This document shows positions 7,267 through 7,516 of a DNA stretch of 7,516 bases, piece after piece; position 1 is the first letter of the stretch, and each line of letters starts with the position of its first letter. The translations under genes and the position numbers were made by a program. A model generated the notes under the pieces. That model was not told the origin of the DNA and searched no databases. It was given only the letters and a program-made list of their open reading frames with translations. Source of the DNA: Bacteroidia bacterium (lineage in GTDB: Bacteria; Bacteroidota; Bacteroidia; Bacteroidales; Azobacteroidaceae); the NCBI GenBank assembly GCA_025996695.1, contig BNTP01000105.1, positions 1 to 7,516 of the forward strand, in the 5' to 3' direction.

Positions 7267-7516
7267 ATGGAAGTAAGTAGGGATTTAATAAAGAGTTGGT
7301 TTGTTCGTTACGAAAAACCGTTAGAATCACAATTTCATGATTGGTTGGATTCTTTTTGGCATAAGGATGATGAAATAACAAAAAATGATGTCGGGCTTGG
7401 AAATGTCGACAATACTTCGGATGCCAACAAACCTGTTTCTACGGCCACGCAAACGGCGTTGAACAGCAAGGAAAACACTATTGCGCCCGGCACCACCGCG
7501 CAATATTTCAGAGGCG
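7267..7516 (+). CDS. Tail fibre protein, N-terminal part (3' end outside window)
   Basis: The first 83 codons are present and the frame is open at the right edge. Residues 8-36 (IKSWFVRYEKPLESQF, then DSFWHKDDEI) resemble the N-terminal segment of many phage fibre or upper-baseplate proteins, in which a Trp/Phe helix is followed by HKD(D/E). Residues 41-69 carry the widespread fibre repeat signature DVGLGNVDNTSDANKPVSTA followed by TQTALNSKE. Residues 72-83 (IAPGTTAQYFRG) begin the common GTTAQYFRGDKTW-type segment that precedes exchangeable distal domains. The product should attach to the tail tip formed by the protein upstream and carry host recognition at its missing C-terminus. GC rises from about 31% (7261-7380) to about 52% (7381-7500) by hand count, starting where the repeat signature starts, which suggests module exchange. 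ATG 7267 is preceded by an A/T-rich leader. Confidence 0.85.
   Translation, partial: MEVSRDLIKSWFVRYEKPLESQFHDWLDSFWHKDDEITKNDVGLGNVDNTSDANKPVSTATQTALNSKENTIAPGTTAQYFRG

Overview
The window is the tail-morphogenesis part of a long-tailed (siphovirus-like) phage or prophage, read entirely on the + strand. A host in the phylum Bacteroidota is the best guess. Every start codon that can be seen is preceded by A/T-rich sequence with no properly spaced Shine-Dalgarno motif, and the proteins have the look of tail modules in gut Bacteroidales prophages. This is inference: no host gene, tRNA or integration site is present.

Layout: (1) 2-1165 is the 3' part of a tail-fibre-like gene that is already open at the window's left edge. 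(2) 1166-1266 is a 101-nt spacer with no convincing signal. (3) 1267-1964 is a tail assembly chaperone locus. The plain reading frame ends at 1737 (156 aa). A run of nine T (1653-1661), containing the canonical -1 slippery heptamer T TTT TTA in the right phase, would let some ribosomes move into a -1 frame open to 1964, giving a 232-aa fusion. This matches the lambda G/GT arrangement. (4) 1967-1993 is three perfect copies of an all-A/T 9-mer touching the next start codon. (5) 1995-6365 is the tape measure protein (1456 aa). (6) 6367-7248 is a distal-tail/baseplate-like protein that appears to hold two copies of the same fold. (7) 7267 to the right edge is the start of a second tail-fibre gene.

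How they work together, from known siphovirus assembly: chaperones G and GT coat the tape measure protein and recruit tail tube subunits, the tape measure protein sets tube length, the distal tail protein forms the hub at the tip, and the fibres bind the host surface. Spacers of 1, 18 and 30 nt between genes from the chaperone onward suggest one transcript.

The main points of interest are the unannotated -1 frameshift, base-composition breaks inside both fibre genes that suggest mosaic exchange, the tandem repeat at the tape measure start, and the internal duplication in the distal tail protein. No defence system, CRISPR array, mobile element or RNA gene was seen.
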